Below, piece by piece: positions 1-6,488 of a stretch of 48,136 nt of DNA. A program made the translations under genes and the position numbers. The DNA lies in NCBI GenBank assembly GCA_946621875.1, contig CAMOOX010000003.1:1-48136 (forward strand), written 5' to 3'. Position 1 is the stretch's first letter. Every line of letters starts with the position of its first letter. The notes beneath the pieces are model-generated. The model saw only the letters and a list, made by a program, of their open reading frames with translations. It had not been told where the DNA came from and ran no database searches. The stretch is from UBA1738 sp003453455 (GTDB lineage: Bacteria; Bacillota; Clostridia; UBA1381).

Positions 1-9
1 AATAAAAAA

Positions 10-39
10 GGTGAACGGATTTTCCGTTCACCTTTTTTA
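10..39. terminator. Bidirectional rho-independent terminator
   Basis: A perfect 9-bp inverted repeat (GGTGAACGG at 10-18, CCGTTCACC at 24-32) with a 5-nt loop is flanked by an A-run on the left and a T-run on the right. It can therefore stop transcription from either strand. It ends the minus-strand TIGR04086-type gene, whose stop codon lies at 37-39 inside the run. Confidence 0.85.
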
Positions 40-408
40 TGTGTTTATCCCGAGCACTCCGCCCAGCATACCGGCAGCCGTTATTGTGACAAATCGTGTT
101 ATATCCCTTACACCAAGTGAAATCCCTTTACCTGCGGCAAAGGACAAAATTGATATAACCAAAAAATATCCAAAAGCCATAATAAGCCCGTTTAAAAGTC
201 CCGAGTGTTCTAAATTTTTTGCAAGCACAAACGCACCGAATAGTACCGATACTATCATAAATGCAAATACAACTATTCTCGCCGTACTTTCTTCAATTTG
301 CCAGAGATATACTGCAAGCGCAAAAATTCCGCAAAGTATAACTGTAACAATTAGAGATAAAAGCACGCATTTCGATATTTTACTGAACTCTGTAATTCTC
401 TTTCCCAC
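37..408 (-). CDS. TIGR04086-type four-helix membrane protein
   Basis: A small integral membrane protein of about 123 residues with four predicted transmembrane segments (roughly residues 14-35, 44-63, 75-95 and 103-121) separated by short loops. I assign it to the TIGR04086 family from its size, topology and position directly after yajC, where this family is usually found in Clostridia; its function is unknown. The start is taken as GTG at 406-408, because a strong GGGAGG lies 7 nt upstream; an upstream in-frame GTG has no Shine-Dalgarno. In many Clostridia this gene is followed by the SCIFF peptide maturation genes, but here a terminator follows and the window ends. The ribosome binding site is part of the yajC terminator hairpin, so expression may depend on unfolding of that stem. 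Confidence 0.75.
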   Translation of the reverse strand: MGKRITEFSKISKCVLLSLIVTVILCGIFALAVYLWQIEESTARIVVFAFMIVSVLFGAFVLAKNLEHSGLLNGLIMAFGYFLVISILSFAAGKGISLGVRDITRFVTITAAGMLGGVLGINT

Positions 409-452
409 AAAAAAACCTCCCGAATACACTTTATAAATATATATTCGGAAGG
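409..452 (-). terminator. yajC terminator overlapping the next gene's RBS
   Basis: On the minus strand an 11-bp stem (positions 452-442 with 426-416, one G-U pair) with a 15-nt loop is followed by seven U. It begins 7 nt after the yajC stop. The 3' arm contains the GGGAGG that serves the downstream GTG start at 408, and the U-run is the spacer between that site and the start codon. Confidence 0.6.
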
Positions 453-459
453 TACTTTT

Positions 460-807
460 TTATTCGTGAATAGTTTCTACCGTTTTAATTGCGCTGCGTT
501 CAAACTTTATTGTTGACTTCTCATTGGGATTTCCGACAAATCCTGTTTCGATATAGACATAATCGTCTTTCAGCTTTGCAATTTTTCCGCATATTCCGCC
601 GATAGTTACAACCTTATCGCCAACTTGAAGGGATGCAAGCATTGCCTTTTGTTTCTTTTCCTGTTTCTTCTGCGGACGTATCAGCATAAAATAGAACACT
701 GCAAACATAACAACAAGCCAGATTATCGGCATATACCCTGCCGCTGCGGGAACCGCTTCCGTGCCTTGCGGTTCAGCAAAGGCTACTGTACTAAAAAAAT
801 CCAACAT
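460..807 (-). CDS. yajC: YajC, Sec translocase accessory subunit
   Basis: A 115-residue single-span membrane protein of the YajC family, which associates with SecDF and the SecYEG channel and assists protein export. A hydrophobic helix lies at about residues 26-45 and is followed by the family hallmark RPQKKQEKK at the membrane-cytoplasm boundary. Next comes the conserved soluble part (LQVGDKVVTIGGICGKI). The N-terminal segment with AFAEP resembles a short extracytoplasmic leader. ATG follows an AGGAGA site. It has its own sigma-A promoter immediately upstream (838-866) and is separated from mecA by about 60 bp. Confidence 0.93.
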   Translation of the reverse strand: MLDFFSTVAFAEPQGTEAVPAAAGYMPIIWLVVMFAVFYFMLIRPQKKQEKKQKAMLASLQVGDKVVTIGGICGKIAKLKDDYVYIETGFVGNPNEKSTIKFERSAIKTVETIHE

Positions 808-837
808 TTTCCAATCTCCTTTTTATATAATACGATA

Positions 838-866
838 ATTTTACCATATAAAAAGGAATTTTGCAA
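838..866 (-). promoter_or_regulatory. Sigma-A promoter of yajC
   Basis: Minus strand: TTGCAA (861-866), 17-nt spacer, TAAAAT (838-843), with a TGG extended -10. The predicted transcript start is about 10 nt before the AAGGAG ribosome binding site. Confidence 0.7.
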
Positions 867-869
867 TAG

Positions 870-1433
870 CTAAACTATATTTTTTAATCCTTCTGCCATA
901 ATCATAAGTTTATCACCGTCCGCCAAAAGATGCCCATATTCCGCTAAAAAGCTCTCAGAAATAACAGATTTTTTGCTTTTTAATGAGTATTCGTATATCA
1001 GAAAAGGAATACTGTTTTTGGATATTGCTATAAAAAATCTGTGTTTATGCCTGTAAAGGCGCATATGCAAAATATGCCGCTTTTCTACATTCAGAAGCAT
1101 TGCCGAAAGGTCGTCAAAAGAGCAGAATTCAAAAACTATGCTTTCTTTTTTGCCTGCAACCTTTACTCCCTTTATTTTGTTTCTCTCACGCTGCTTTGTT
1201 TTTGAAAGCATAAGTATGATACCGTCTTTATATGTACTTGCCTCCACCATAACTTGCCCATTTTCAAGGGAAAACCCGGTCTCTTTCCGTACAGCGTCCA
1301 TTACCCTTCGCAAAAACACACTAAGTTCAGGCGAATTCGGGGAAAGGTTTTCTATATCTATATTCATATCAATAAGTTCGCTCTCAGATAAGATTACTTT
1401 TATCTTATCCTGCTCAACTCTTACGATTTTCAT
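870..1433 (-). CDS. mecA: MecA-type adaptor protein for ClpC
   Basis: A 187-residue protein matching the MecA/YpbH adaptor family, which delivers substrates such as ComK to the ClpC ATPase for degradation by ClpCP. The N-terminal substrate-binding part (residues 1-70) has the typical opening MKIVRVEQDKIKV and the motif NIDIENLSPNSPE. The C-terminal ClpC-binding part begins with FEFCSFDDLSAM and ends with the conserved EYG region. The linker between domains is shorter than in Bacillus MecA (218 residues). Monocistronic: its own promoter lies upstream and the yajC promoter directly downstream. The ribosome binding site before this ATG is weak (GGATGTGG). Whether the host is competent is unknown, although dprA is also present in the window. 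Confidence 0.8.
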   Translation of the reverse strand: MKIVRVEQDKIKVILSESELIDMNIDIENLSPNSPELSVFLRRVMDAVRKETGFSLENGQVMVEASTYKDGIILMLSKTKQRERNKIKGVKVAGKKESIVFEFCSFDDLSAMLLNVEKRHILHMRLYRHKHRFFIAISKNSIPFLIYEYSLKSKKSVISESFLAEYGHLLADGDKLMIMAEGLKNIV

Positions 1434-1456
1434 TCAACCACATCCATTCTATAATC

Positions 1457-1485
1457 ATTATACTATGAAGATGCGGTTTTGGGAA
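1457..1485 (-). promoter_or_regulatory. Probable sigma-A promoter of mecA
   Basis: Minus strand: a perfect TATAAT -10 (1457-1462) with TTCCCA 17 nt upstream (1480-1485), a 4 of 6 match to the -35 consensus. The mRNA leader would be about 15-20 nt. Confidence 0.55.
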
Positions 1486-1515
1486 TAGAAAAAAGTCTTT
1501 TTCAATAAATTACAT

Positions 1516-1553
1516 AAAAAAGACATATCTGCCATTTGATAAGCAAATATGTC
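1516..1553 (-). terminator. Terminator of infC-rpmI-rplT
   Basis: Minus strand: 11-bp stem (1553-1543 paired with 1532-1522, one G-U pair), 10-nt loop and six U (1521-1516). It begins 12 nt after the rplT stop. Confidence 0.85.
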
Positions 1554-1565
1554 CTTTTAAGCTAA

Positions 1566-1922
1566 TTATTTAAGTGCATTTTTTGCAGTTTCGCAAAGGG
1601 TTGCAAATGCCTTCGCATCAGTAATTGCAATTTCAGAAATCATCTTTCTGTTCATTTCAATACCTGATTTTTTAAGGCCGTTCATAAATGTGGAATAGTT
1701 CATTCCGTTTATTTTGCAAGCTGCAGAAATTCTTGTAATCCAAAGTCTTCTGAAATCTCTCTTTCTGCGCTTTCTTCCAATATAAGCATTTTGCATAGAG
1801 CGCATAACAGCTTGGTTTGCAACTCTGTATTGTTTAGACTCGCTGCCGCGGAAGCCCTTAGCAAGCTTTAAAACTTTTTTGTGATGTTTTCTTGTATTTA
1901 AAGCACCTTTTACTCTTGCCAT
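1566..1922 (-). CDS. rplT: 50S ribosomal protein L20
   Basis: A 118-residue protein with the full L20 sequence: the basic N-terminal extension that threads through 23S rRNA (MARVKGALNTRKHHKKVLK) and the globular C-terminal half with NGMNYSTFMNGLKKSGIEMNRK. L20 is needed for early 50S assembly. In Bacillota it also represses its own operon by binding the infC leader. It is the third gene of infC-rpmI-rplT, 23 nt after rpmI, with a GAGAGGT ribosome binding site, and is followed directly by the operon terminator. Confidence 0.98.
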   Translation of the reverse strand: MARVKGALNTRKHHKKVLKLAKGFRGSESKQYRVANQAVMRSMQNAYIGRKRRKRDFRRLWITRISAACKINGMNYSTFMNGLKKSGIEMNRKMISEIAITDAKAFATLCETAKNALK

Positions 1923-1945
1923 TTTATACTACCTCTCTTTCAATC

Positions 1946-2143
1946 TTACTTGTAAGGAATCAATCTCTTGATTACCGCAGCATTTGCCTTAGAGCAATAA
2001 GCCTGCTTTCTCAAGTGTCTCTTTCTCTTTGTTGTTTTCTTGTTTAAGATATGCCGTCTGAAAGCTCTGTTCATCTTAACCTTACCTTTTTTTGTAAGGT
2101 TAAATCTTTTTGCGGCACCTCTATGTGTTTTGATTTTTGGCAT
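1946..2143 (-). CDS. rpmI: 50S ribosomal protein L35
   Basis: A 65-residue, very basic protein with the classic L35 start MPKIKTHRGAAKRF and end AAVIKRLIPYK. A structural protein of the large ribosomal subunit. It sits between infC (29 nt upstream) and rplT in the conserved order and is preceded by a GGAAGGAGAG ribosome binding site. Confidence 0.98.
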   Translation of the reverse strand: MPKIKTHRGAAKRFNLTKKGKVKMNRAFRRHILNKKTTKRKRHLRKQAYCSKANAAVIKRLIPYK

Positions 2144-2172
2144 AGTGATTCTCTCCTTCCAAATTTTAATAG

Positions 2173-2688
2173 CTACTGTGTGACGGGGGCTAAAAACATG
2201 GTCATATTTCTGCCTTCAAGCTTTGCCGGACGCTCTACTACGCCGACATCTTTTAGCCCTTCTGCAAATCTTTTAAGTAAGTCTTCACCTATTTCTGTAT
2301 GTGTAAGCTCACGGCCGCGGAAACGCACCGTAACCTTAACCTTATCGCCTTTTGACAAAAATTTGCTCGCATTTCTGCACTTAGTGTTGAGGTCATTTGT
2401 ATCGATTGACGGTGAAAGCTGAATTTCCTTTATATTTATTACTTTCTGGTTTTTTCTGCTTTCCTTTTCACGCTTTTGAAGCTCGAATTTGTACTTGCCA
2501 AGATTCATAATCTTGCATACGGGCGGTTTTGCAGAAGGCGCAATGTTGACTAAATCAAGTCCCTTCTTTTGCGCAAGGCTGTACGCCTCATCTGACGACA
2601 TAATTCCGAGCTGTTCCCCGTCCTGAGTTACTACTCTTACTTCTTTTTCACGAATTTCCTCATTTGCTTGCAATTCTTTGTTAGCTAT
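2173..2688 (-). CDS. infC: Translation initiation factor IF-3 (AUA start)
   Basis: IF-3 binds the 30S subunit, prevents premature 50S joining and rejects non-canonical start codons. The N-domain (NEEIREKEVRVV...), the lysine-rich linker helix and the C-domain (IDTNDLNTKCRNASKFLSKG, VTVRFRGRE) are complete. No ATG lies at the expected N-terminus. An AAGGAGG sequence (2696-2702) is followed after 7 nt by ATA at 2686-2688, which opens the frame ANKELQANEEIREKEV, as the family normally begins. A TTG at 2671-2673 is 22 nt from that site, too far. I therefore call AUA as the start, giving 171 residues. This fits the known autoregulation in which infC uses a rare start (AUU in E. coli) that IF-3 itself discriminates against. 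Confidence 0.93.
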   Translation of the reverse strand: MANKELQANEEIREKEVRVVTQDGEQLGIMSSDEAYSLAQKKGLDLVNIAPSAKPPVCKIMNLGKYKFELQKREKESRKNQKVINIKEIQLSPSIDTNDLNTKCRNASKFLSKGDKVKVTVRFRGRELTHTEIGEDLLKRFAEGLKDVGVVERPAKLEGRNMTMFLAPVTQ

Positions 2689-2694
2689 GTGAAT

Positions 2695-2845
2695 CCCTCC
2701 TTAAAATATTGACCTTTCGGTAAAGAAAAAAACGGATAAATATATCCGTCCAAAAATATACAAACCACTAAAACCGGTTTTGCACAATATCTACCACATC
2801 GCTCCTTGCGTATGGTGAGAACGGATACATTCTGCTTGTTTTTAC
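2695..2845 (-). ncRNA. infC leader with attenuator (L20 leader type)
   Basis: Between the promoter and infC lies about 150 nt of leader. Near its end is a strong terminator: ACGGATA (2749-2743) pairs with TATCCGT (2738-2732), followed by six or seven U (2731-2726). Earlier in the leader a second TATCCGT (minus strand, 2827-2821) could pair with the terminator's 5' arm, which would form an antiterminator. Bacillota infC-rpmI-rplT operons are known to carry such a leader, bound by L20. The name rests on position and architecture, not on a covariance-model match. Confidence 0.75.
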
Positions 2846-2851
2846 TGGTAT

Positions 2852-2880
2852 ATTATACTCATATTTTTTGCATTTGTCAA
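2852..2880 (-). promoter_or_regulatory. Consensus sigma-A promoter of infC operon
   Basis: Minus strand: perfect TTGACA (2875-2880), 17-nt spacer and perfect TATAAT (2852-2857). Full-consensus strength fits a ribosomal protein operon that is then controlled by attenuation. Confidence 0.9.
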
Positions 2881-2900
2881 TACTTTTTTGTAAAAAAACT

Positions 2901-2926
2901 AAAAAAGGTGCAGCGTAACCTGCACC
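2901..2926 (-). terminator. Terminator of the AGCS symporter gene
   Basis: Minus strand: GGTGCAG (2926-2920) and CTGCACC (2913-2907) form a 7-bp stem with a 6-nt loop, followed by six U (2906-2901). Confidence 0.88.
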
Positions 2927-2939
2927 CTTTCTTTCATCT

Positions 2940-4448
2940 TTAATCCTCGCCGTTTTCTATCGCTTTTTTTGACTCTGCCTGAATATCAGAAAAATACGAA
3001 AGAACAGGTTCTACGCTTTTATTTTTAATGCGCCTTTCCACATAGTTTTTTGTAATTTTATAAACAACTCCCGAAAGTGACAAAACTCCTATAAGGTTTG
3101 GTATTGCCATAAGACCGTTAAAGGTATCCGAAATATCCCACGGAAGTTTCGCATAAGTATCGGGTATAATTGCACTTACAAATACAATTGCAGTAAATAC
3201 GATCTTATATGCAACCGTCGATTTTGTGCCGAACAGATATTCCCAAGCTTTCGTTCCATAAAAGCTCCAGCCGAGTACTGTTGAAAATGCGAACATAAAT
3301 ATTGCAATCGCTACAAAATATGCGCCAACTTGACCAAATGTGCTCTGGAATACGGTTGCTACCATTGTTCCGCCTTCAACACCTTTCGCCACCTCTCCCG
3401 TTGAAAGGTCAACCAACCCAGAAGAAAGTATTGCAAATGCTGTTAGCGTACAGACAATTATTGTGTCGGCAAAAACCTCAAATACGCCCCACATACCCTG
3501 AACAACAGGCTCTTTTACATTTGATGCAGAGTGCACCATAACTGATGAGCCAAGTCCTGCCTCATTTGAGAAAACACCTCTTTTAAAGCCCATCGTTACC
3601 GCTTTTTTAACCGTAATACCTACCACGCCGCCTGCTACCGCTTTAAACCCAAAAGCGAACTTAAAGATTGCGGCAAATATTGCGCCTATTTTTGTAATAT
3701 GCATAATAAATATTGTAATAGTTCCCAATATGTAAATTACAACCATAAACGGAACTAAGCGTTCTGTAACTGATGCAATTCTTTTGAGTCCTCCTATAAT
3801 AATAAGAGCAACCAATGTTACAAGTACTACACCTGTAAGGTACGGATTTACTGAAAATACCATATTAAGGTTTGCAGAAATCGTATTTACCTGTGCCAAA
3901 TTTCCGATACCAAAGGATGCCAAAACCGCAAAAATCGAGAAAAGTATTGCCAGAATTTTACCGACAGCACGCATATTTTTCTTTCCGCCAAGTCCGTCCT
4001 CCAAGTAATACATAGCACCGCCACACCAATCGCCTTTTATGTTGCGGCGTCTGAAATAGATACCAAGTACATTTTCCGAATAATTTGTCATCATACCGAA
4101 AAAGGCAGCAAACCACATCCAAAATACTGCGCCCGGACCTCCTGCAACAATAGCAGTTGCAACACCTGCTATGTTACCTGTACCCACGGTCGCAGCAAGT
4201 GCGGTACAAAGCGATTGAAACTGCGAAATAGAATGTTTGTCAGACCTGTCCCGCGCTTTACTGTCCTTTTTAAATACTGAGCCTATCGTCTTTGAAAACC
4301 ATTGTTTTGCGTGCACAATCTGAAACCACTTGGTTACAAAGGTCATAACTATACCTGTACCAACTAAAAGTACGAGCATCGGCACACCCCAAACGAAGCC
4401 ATTTATGCTATCGTTCACTCCTGAAATCAAATCATAAATTTTTTCCAT
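2940..4448 (-). CDS. Alanine/glycine:cation symporter (AGCS family)
   Basis: A 502-residue polytopic membrane transporter of the alanine or glycine:cation symporter family (AgcS/DagA/AlsT type), which moves small neutral amino acids with Na+ or H+. Multiple hydrophobic spans are visible. The family signature PGAVFWMWFAAFFGMMTNYSE lies in the first third, preceded by the conserved TVGTGNIAGVATA stretch. The start is ATG at 4446-4448, after GGAGGAG; an upstream in-frame extension would read through the riboswitch and is not credible. Control is by the glycine riboswitch and terminator in its leader, so glycine is a likely substrate. Monocistronic, with its own terminator, and divergent from rsmG. 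Confidence 0.92.
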   Translation of the reverse strand: MEKIYDLISGVNDSINGFVWGVPMLVLLVGTGIVMTFVTKWFQIVHAKQWFSKTIGSVFKKDSKARDRSDKHSISQFQSLCTALAATVGTGNIAGVATAIVAGGPGAVFWMWFAAFFGMMTNYSENVLGIYFRRRNIKGDWCGGAMYYLEDGLGGKKNMRAVGKILAILFSIFAVLASFGIGNLAQVNTISANLNMVFSVNPYLTGVVLVTLVALIIIGGLKRIASVTERLVPFMVVIYILGTITIFIMHITKIGAIFAAIFKFAFGFKAVAGGVVGITVKKAVTMGFKRGVFSNEAGLGSSVMVHSASNVKEPVVQGMWGVFEVFADTIIVCTLTAFAILSSGLVDLSTGEVAKGVEGGTMVATVFQSTFGQVGAYFVAIAIFMFAFSTVLGWSFYGTKAWEYLFGTKSTVAYKIVFTAIVFVSAIIPDTYAKLPWDISDTFNGLMAIPNLIGVLSLSGVVYKITKNYVERRIKNKSVEPVLSYFSDIQAESKKAIENGED

Positions 4449-4463
4449 AAAATTCTCCTCCGA

Positions 4464-4500
4464 AACAAAAAAATAGAGACAAACAAAACTGTTTGTTCTC
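4464..4500 (-). terminator. Riboswitch expression-platform terminator
   Basis: Minus strand: a stem formed by 4500-4491 and 4484-4476 (one bulged A) is followed by a U-rich run to about 4464. It lies between the glycine aptamer and the symporter ribosome binding site, so ligand binding probably controls readthrough. Confidence 0.7.
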
Positions 4501-4520
4501 CGAAAAGTAATCGCATATAA

Positions 4521-4600
4521 CTCTGTCCCTTTTGCCTGAGAGATACACCGACCTTTGGCCGGCTTACACCTTCGGCGGCTATTACAGCTACTCTCCAGAG
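4521..4600 (-). promoter_or_regulatory. Glycine riboswitch, single aptamer
   Basis: Minus strand: the conserved aptamer elements are present in order: CTCTGGAGAG, GCCGCCGAAGG, AAAGGTCGG, ATCTCTCAGGCAAAAGG and ACAGAG closing the basal stem. Only one aptamer is visible rather than the common tandem pair. It precedes a terminator and an AGCS symporter gene, a known glycine-riboswitch target. Single-aptamer versions are known to exist. Confidence 0.92.
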
Positions 4601-4619
4601 ATTTCCAAAAATTTGTCAT

Positions 4620-4648
4620 ATTGTATCACACTTTTTCTAAGTTTTCAA
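4620..4648 (-). promoter_or_regulatory. Sigma-A promoter of the riboswitch transcript
   Basis: Minus strand: TTGAAA (4643-4648), 17-nt spacer, TACAAT (4620-4625) with a TGA extended -10. Transcription would begin just upstream of the aptamer. Confidence 0.8.
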
Positions 4649-4665
4649 TACCTTTTCATAAAATA

Positions 4666-4694
4666 TTGACTATTTAACCTATTTGTAATATAAT
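4666..4694 (+). promoter_or_regulatory. Sigma-A promoter of rsmG
   Basis: TTGACT (4666-4671), 17-nt spacer and TATAAT (4689-4694). Its -35 is only 17 bp from the -35 of the divergent riboswitch promoter, so the two polymerases may compete. Confidence 0.85.
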
Positions 4695-4734
4695 TATTTC
4701 ATGCTTTAAAAGAAAATAGAGAATGGAGATTTTT

Positions 4735-5466
4735 GTGAAAGAACTTTTAAAAGAAGGCTTTTCAGAGCTTGGAATTAGCGTTTCAGACGATGCTTTGGAA
4801 AAACTCATTAGATATTCAGATATGCTCAAAGTTTGGAATGAAAAAATGAATTTAACAGCTGTATGCGACGATTTTGGCATTGCCACAAAGCATTTTTTTG
4901 ATAGCAGCACACCTCTTTTAACGGGGTATATAAGCGGAAAAGTCATTGATGTTGGTACCGGTGCAGGTTTTCCCGGTATGGTACTTAAAATATTAAAACC
5001 TGATATTGAGATTACGCTTTTAGATTCTTTAAAAAAACGGCTTTCTTTCTTAGAAGAAGTCGCAAGAGAGCTTGACTTATCGGTAAATATTGTGCACGCC
5101 CGTGCCGAGGATGGAGGGCGTCAAATGCGGGCGCAATTTGATACTGTTGTTTCGCGCGCTGTTGCAAATATGTCTGTACTTTCGGAGCTTTGCATACCGT
5201 TTTTAAAGGAAGGCGGACACTTTTTAGCACTTAAAGGACCGCTTGCAGGAAGCGAGCTTGAAGACGCACGGCGTGCTATACACATTTTAGGCGGTGATAT
5301 TCTTTCCACTTTTTCTGCGCCTATTCCAAAAACTGACCTTAATCATAAAATCGTTATAATAAAAAAAGCAAGACAAACTCCGATGCAATATCCAAGAAAG
5401 GCAGGGATTTTGACAAAAAATCCGCTCGGAACTTGCTATAATCCGAAAAAAAAGCCGACAAAGTGA
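4735..5466 (+). CDS. rsmG: 16S rRNA (guanine-527-N7)-methyltransferase RsmG
   Basis: RsmG (GidB) methylates N7 of G527 in 16S rRNA using S-adenosylmethionine; loss gives low-level streptomycin resistance. Visible family features are WNEKMNLTAVCD, the HFFDS motif, the SAM-binding VIDVGTGAGFPGM, SRAVANMSVL and the conserved PRKAGILTKNPL tail. I prefer GTG at 4735, with GGAG 6 nt upstream; ATG at 4723 in the same frame lacks a clear site and would add four residues. The last dozen codons extend past the family's usual end because the terminator stem lies inside the reading frame, and the TGA stop sits in its loop. rsmG followed by noc is the common Bacillota order. Confidence 0.95.
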   Translation: MKELLKEGFSELGISVSDDALEKLIRYSDMLKVWNEKMNLTAVCDDFGIATKHFFDSSTPLLTGYISGKVIDVGTGAGFPGMVLKILKPDIEITLLDSLKKRLSFLEEVARELDLSVNIVHARAEDGGRQMRAQFDTVVSRAVANMSVLSELCIPFLKEGGHFLALKGPLAGSELEDARRAIHILGGDILSTFSAPIPKTDLNHKIVIIKKARQTPMQYPRKAGILTKNPLGTCYNPKKKPTK

Positions 5467-5483
5467 AAATGCCGGCTTTTTTT
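5446..5483 (+). terminator. rsmG terminator containing the stop codon
   Basis: An A-run plus GCCG (to 5457) pairs with CGGC plus a T-run (from 5473). The loop contains the rsmG stop codon TGA (5464-5466), so the terminator begins within the coding sequence. Confidence 0.8.
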
Positions 5484-5516
5484 GACGGACGATTTTTCTT
5501 TCTATTTTGAAAATCT

Positions 5517-5526
5517 GTGTTATAAT
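5517..5526 (+). promoter_or_regulatory. Extended -10 promoter of the noc transcript
   Basis: TATAAT (5521-5526) preceded by TGT gives an extended -10; no good -35 is visible. The predicted start, near 5532-5533, falls exactly at the base of the long leader stem that begins at 5534. Confidence 0.6.
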
Positions 5527-5533
5527 TCAGTTA

Positions 5534-5634
5534 GTAAGGCGGTCTTTCTAATCAGTATCAGTATATGCCTAAGCGAACAAAAATATGCACGCATATGCTA
5601 CCCCCCCCTAAATATATAATTAAGACTGCCTTAC
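5534..5634 (+). ncRNA. Structured 5' leader of noc (unidentified RNA)
   Basis: GTAAGGCGGTCTT (5534-5546) pairs with AAGACTGCCTTAC (5622-5634), a 13-bp stem with one G-U. Inside it, AGTATATGC (5560-5568) pairs with GCATATGCT (5591-5599). A competing ATATGC copy at 5583-5588 could pair with the same GCATAT. A run of eight C follows (5601-5608). There is no U-run after the outer stem, so it is not a simple terminator. I do not recognise it as a known riboswitch or RNA. The pairing is seen directly; a regulatory role is inference. Confidence 0.5.
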
Positions 5635-5668
5635 CACCTTCCACAAAATTATGAAAGGAACATTTTAT

Positions 5669-6469
5669 ATGCAGGTTTTTAAAACAAAAGAGAGTGAATC
5701 CATGAAAGTTGTGAGCCTTCCCTTAGAACGGATTTTCCCAAATCCCTCTCAGCCGAGAAAGCACTTTGATTCAATAAGCCTCGAAGAACTGACTTGTTCA
5801 GTTGAGGAGTTTGGAATTTTGCAACCGATAACCGTAAGAAAAGTAAAGAACGGATATGAAATCGTAGCAGGAGAACGCAGATACCGTGCAGCAGAAAATG
5901 CAGGACTTGATACAATTCCTGCCATAATTTTAAATGTCGATGAAAAAAAATCCGCACTTTTGGCACTCTTGGAAAATTTACAGCGTGACGACCTTACCTT
6001 TTTTGAAATTGCTGAAAGCTATCAATGTCTTATCAGAAACCAAGGCATGACGCAGGAGGAAATTGCGAAAAAACTTGGTAAATCTCAGTCAACAATAGCA
6101 AATAAACTGAGGCTGCTAAGACTATATCCACGAACAAAGCGTCTTATAACCGAATATGCGCTTTCTGAAAGGCACGCACGGGCGCTCCTTCATTTAAGCG
6201 ACGAAGAGTCGCAAATTCTTGCAGTACGCACTATAAATGAAAAAAAGCTCAATGTTTCACAAACAGAGGAGCTTGTAAAAAAAATGCTGAAAGCGCGTCC
6301 GTCAGGCACCCAAACTGTTAAACTTAAAACTTTTCAGGATTTGCGTGTTTTTACAAATACGATAAAAAGAGCTCTAAATGTTATGAGGGACGGCGGTGTA
6401 AATGCCGATATGCAAACAAATTCCTTTGACTGGGGCATAGAATATATAATAAAGGTGAAAAATGAGTAG
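5669..6469 (+). CDS. noc: ParB-family nucleoid occlusion protein (Noc-like)
   Basis: A 266-residue ParB/Noc-family CTP-dependent DNA clamp. The N-terminal ParB domain has QPRKHFD, the CTP-binding GERRYRAAENAG and ENLQRDDLTFFEIAESY. A helix-turn-helix follows (MTQEEIAKKLGKSQSTIANKLRLLRL), then a C-terminal dimerisation region. Adjacency to rsmG matches Bacillota noc, which blocks septum formation over the chromosome. Without a soj/parA gene nearby, a true ParB role cannot be excluded, since its parS/NBS specificity cannot be read by eye. The start at 5669 follows AAAGGAA; an ATG at 5651 lacks a site. The N-terminus before the ParB fold is shorter than in Bacillus Noc, so a membrane-binding helix is not obvious. 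Confidence 0.85.
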   Translation: MQVFKTKESESMKVVSLPLERIFPNPSQPRKHFDSISLEELTCSVEEFGILQPITVRKVKNGYEIVAGERRYRAAENAGLDTIPAIILNVDEKKSALLALLENLQRDDLTFFEIAESYQCLIRNQGMTQEEIAKKLGKSQSTIANKLRLLRLYPRTKRLITEYALSERHARALLHLSDEESQILAVRTINEKKLNVSQTEELVKKMLKARPSGTQTVKLKTFQDLRVFTNTIKRALNVMRDGGVNADMQTNSFDWGIEYIIKVKNE

Positions 6470-6488
6470 GCATAGCCTACTCTTTTTC
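6464..6488. terminator. Bidirectional terminator holding both stop codons
   Basis: GAGTAGGC (6464-6471) and GCCTACTC (6475-6482) form an 8-bp stem with flanking A and T runs. The noc stop (TAG, 6467-6469) is in one arm and the radC stop (6477-6479, minus strand) in the other, so one hairpin ends both convergent genes. Confidence 0.85.

Noticed and set aside
817..857. 12-nt inverted repeat around the yajC ribosome binding site
   Set aside because: Its upstream arm lies in the promoter spacer and would not be in the mRNA, so it cannot sequester the site. Probably AT-rich coincidence.
4449..4619. 57-residue N-terminal extension of the AGCS symporter ORF
   Set aside because: It would translate through the riboswitch and terminator; the ATG at 4446-4448 has a strong ribosome binding site.
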